From assembly GCA_946061315.1 (NCBI GenBank), contig CAMGRB010000002.1:1-17751 (forward strand): a stretch of DNA of 17,751 bases, in the 5' to 3' direction. Position 1 is the first letter of the stretch, and every line of letters starts with the position of its first letter. Made by a program: the position numbers and the translations under genes. The notes under the pieces were generated by a model, which had not been told where the DNA came from, ran no database searches, and saw nothing but the letters and a program-made list of their open reading frames with translations. Positions 16,410 through 17,751 of this stretch are shown here, piece by piece. The stretch is from an uncultured Clostridia bacterium. GTDB lineage: Bacteria > Bacillota > Clostridia > Oscillospirales > CAG-272.

Positions 16410-17534
16410 TTACTCTGCGTAACCGTTAAGAACGGAGTTAAGATAGTTCTGGCTCTTTTGCGAATATTTCGAGATATCCATAAGCATTACGACGTCCTGA
16501 ATGGAAAATGCGTCTTTACCTTTCAGAGTTGCGCCAAGATACTCCGTGCGGCTCAAATTGCTCGTTTTGTCCTTAACCGTGATATACGCTTGAATTTCAA
16601 CGTTCTGATAAGCACTTATATTCTTACCCTTACTTATATCCTTAGTAACTACCGAGAATATTTTGCCGTTCTTTATGCTCTTGGTTGCTCCCTTTCCGTA
16701 GTAAACTCTTGTAAGGGTATTCCCACCGTAGGTAGCGGTTGTTCCGACCTCTACATCGTACCCCGCTTCCTCTATTTTCTTTATTATTTCTTCGTCTACC
16801 GTAAAGGTTGCGGCAATTCCCGACGGGTTGCCCTGATACCTTATAGCCACGCCCTCGTAACCGAATGCGTCAATTGCGAAAGCAGGCTCTTTCGTTACCT
16901 CGGTATATCCGCATGCCGCACATTTGATATATGAAAATCCGGGAGTGAGATAAGAAGCACTGCTTACCATCTTCGGAAGGAGTGCGTGGTTACCCTCTCC
17001 GCACGAATTTCCCTCAACTACCGTTACCGTTGCAGACGCGACGTTGAAATCAACGTTTTGCAAGGTTTCACCCGAAAGCTTTTTAACCTCGGAGCCTTCT
17101 TTTAAGACTTCTATTTTGTACGTATCGCCCACTTTGGCGTCATCGGGCAGCTTGAACGTCATATAAAGAAGCGATTCTCTTACCTTATTTACGTTTTCCT
17201 GACCGTCCTTCATATCGTGGTTGCCGATATACGTATATACTCCGTCTTGCGCGCCTATATCCTGATTGTATATCGGAGATTTTTGAAGCTCCTTGAAGAA
17301 GCTGCCGTTTTCAACGTACAGAAGCTCAAGCGCGGTATCGTATTTTATTTTCAGTTTCACGCAGGATATCGGCGTCGTATCGTCTATTCTGACCTCAACG
17401 CGAACGGTACCCGATGCAAAGCTCTGTGCGTCCTGTGCGCTGACGGTAGGCGTGCCTGCGGCAAATATCTGCATCGGAAGCACCATAACCATAAGAGATG
17501 CTATTACAAGGAAAAGCGATAAAAATTTTTTCAT
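16410..17534 (-). CDS. Secreted cohesin-like domain protein
   Basis: A 374-residue exported protein. Signal peptide 1-26 (KK, long hydrophobic core, FAA). Residues 28-173 resemble a cohesin-fold domain: SGTVRVEVRIDDTTPISCVK, LKIKYDTALELLYV, LLYMTFKLPDDAKVGDTYKI and a closing VASATVTVVEG strand. A short stretch then leads to C-x2-CG (Cys205, Cys208) and a C-terminal module (about 215-374) that recurs in the DUF4886 protein of this window. Cohesins bind dockerins in cellulosomes. No dockerin or sortase motif is visible here, and many cohesin-fold domains in gut bacteria have other roles, so the call is a fold-level inference. Start supported by AAGGGGAG and a promoter at 17576-17604. It appears monocistronic. 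It may be a surface or matrix protein; its partner is unknown. Confidence 0.82.
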   Translation of the reverse strand: MKKFLSLFLVIASLMVMVLPMQIFAAGTPTVSAQDAQSFASGTVRVEVRIDDTTPISCVKLKIKYDTALELLYVENGSFFKELQKSPIYNQDIGAQDGVYTYIGNHDMKDGQENVNKVRESLLYMTFKLPDDAKVGDTYKIEVLKEGSEVKKLSGETLQNVDFNVASATVTVVEGNSCGEGNHALLPKMVSSASYLTPGFSYIKCAACGYTEVTKEPAFAIDAFGYEGVAIRYQGNPSGIAATFTVDEEIIKKIEEAGYDVEVGTTATYGGNTLTRVYYGKGATKSIKNGKIFSVVTKDISKGKNISAYQNVEIQAYITVKDKTSNLSRTEYLGATLKGKDAFSIQDVVMLMDISKYSQKSQNYLNSVLNGYAE

Positions 17535-17575
17535 TTTTCTCCCCTTCTCGTATGTTTTTCATACTTATATATCAT

Positions 17576-17604
17576 ATTCTATCACATTATTTTCCGCTTG
17601 TCAA
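17576..17604 (-). promoter_or_regulatory. Promoter of the cohesin-like gene
   Basis: Minus strand: TTGACA (17599-17604), 17 bases, TAGAAT (17576-17581), with TGA just before the -10. The leader of about 35 bases holds a small hairpin GTATG-N5-CATAC (17550-17564) before the ribosome binding site. Confidence 0.82.
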
Positions 17605-17605
17605 C

Positions 17606-17640
17606 AAAAACCCTTTCGGTTTTTCAGAAAGGGTAAAAAA
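17606..17640 (-). terminator. Terminator of a gene entering from the right edge
   Basis: Minus strand: ACCCTTTC (17627-17634) and GAAAGGGT (17610-17617) form an 8-bp stem with a 9-base loop, then TTTT (17606-17609). It abuts the -35 of the cohesin-like gene and implies a minus-strand transcript from beyond the window. Confidence 0.7.
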
Positions 17641-17671
17641 CAACTTTTGTGTGTTGTTAACAGACATAAAA

Positions 17672-17749
17672 TTAAGAACACTTTACACAACACTCCATAT
17701 CAAGATTTTTATTATTCTCAAGCAGTCTCTTGATTCTTAAAGCTACTCC
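17672..17749 (-). CDS. Possible C-terminal end of an unidentified gene (5' partial)
   Basis: On the minus strand the frame entering from the window edge reads 25 residues (GVALRIKRLLENNKNLD then MECCVKCS) and stops with TAA at 17672-17674. The terminator 38 bases later supports a real gene ending here. A second frame ends in TGA at about 17718-17720 after ten residues, and the third is stopped at once. The fragment is too short to name; the Cys-rich tail is its only mark. Confidence 0.4.
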   Translation of the reverse strand, partial: GVALRIKRLLENNKNLDMECCVKCS

Positions 17750-17751
17750 TG

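Noticed and set aside
16413..16512. Dockerin at the C-terminus of the cohesin-like protein (SIQDVVMLMDISKY)
   Set aside because: Only the helix pattern is similar; the calcium-binding Asp-x-Asn/Asp-x-Asp loop and its repeat are absent.

Overview
The window looks like chromosomal DNA of a low-to-medium G+C Bacillota, probably an uncultured gut member of class Clostridia. The pointers are strong AAGGAGG-type ribosome binding sites, sigma-A promoters of the TTGACA-N17-TATAAT type, a beta-glucoside PTS, Cys-lipoprotein signal peptides, a cohesin-like module and a DUF4886 (SGNH-like) secreted protein. No rRNA, tRNA, CRISPR array, insertion sequence or phage gene was seen. The lineage call is inference from gene style.

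Left block (1-4408, + strand): the 3' part of a beta-glucoside PTS permease (IIC-IIA), a GH1 6-phospho-beta-glucosidase, HPr and enzyme I, closed by a hairpin shared with the convergent uracil-DNA glycosylase gene. One transcript therefore carries both general phosphotransfer proteins, a sugar transporter and the enzyme that cleaves the imported phospho-disaccharide. HPr keeps catalytic His15 but has Arg where regulatory Ser46 normally sits.

Middle block (4409-9810): ung (-) and a ThuA-family gene (+) diverge from back-to-back promoters. The ThuA gene is followed by a type II pantothenate kinase gene and a strong terminator. Convergent to these is a gene for an 853-residue exported protein. 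In it a DUF4886 SGNH-like domain lies between two copies of an unrecognised WWG/YRAFN module, and a C-terminal module follows that recurs in the cohesin-like protein at the right end. The 340-base gap upstream of that gene holds a consensus promoter, a C9 tract, two strong hairpins and a possible small RNA.

Right-middle block (9811-14076, - strand): an intracellular SGNH/GDSL hydrolase, a three-gene polar amino acid ABC importer, and an M14 metallopeptidase. The importer's binding lipoprotein appears to be circularly permuted: the segment that normally ends this family is placed directly after the lipobox, and the chain stops where that segment should begin. This is the most unusual observation in the window.

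Right block (14205-17751): a polytopic membrane protein and a lipoprotein resembling an exported trigger factor (two FKBP-like domains plus a trigger-factor C-terminal-like helical part) form a + strand pair. Convergent to them is a secreted cohesin-like protein, and the tail of another - strand gene may lie at the window edge. Several promoters here share a TGA triplet directly before the -10 box.
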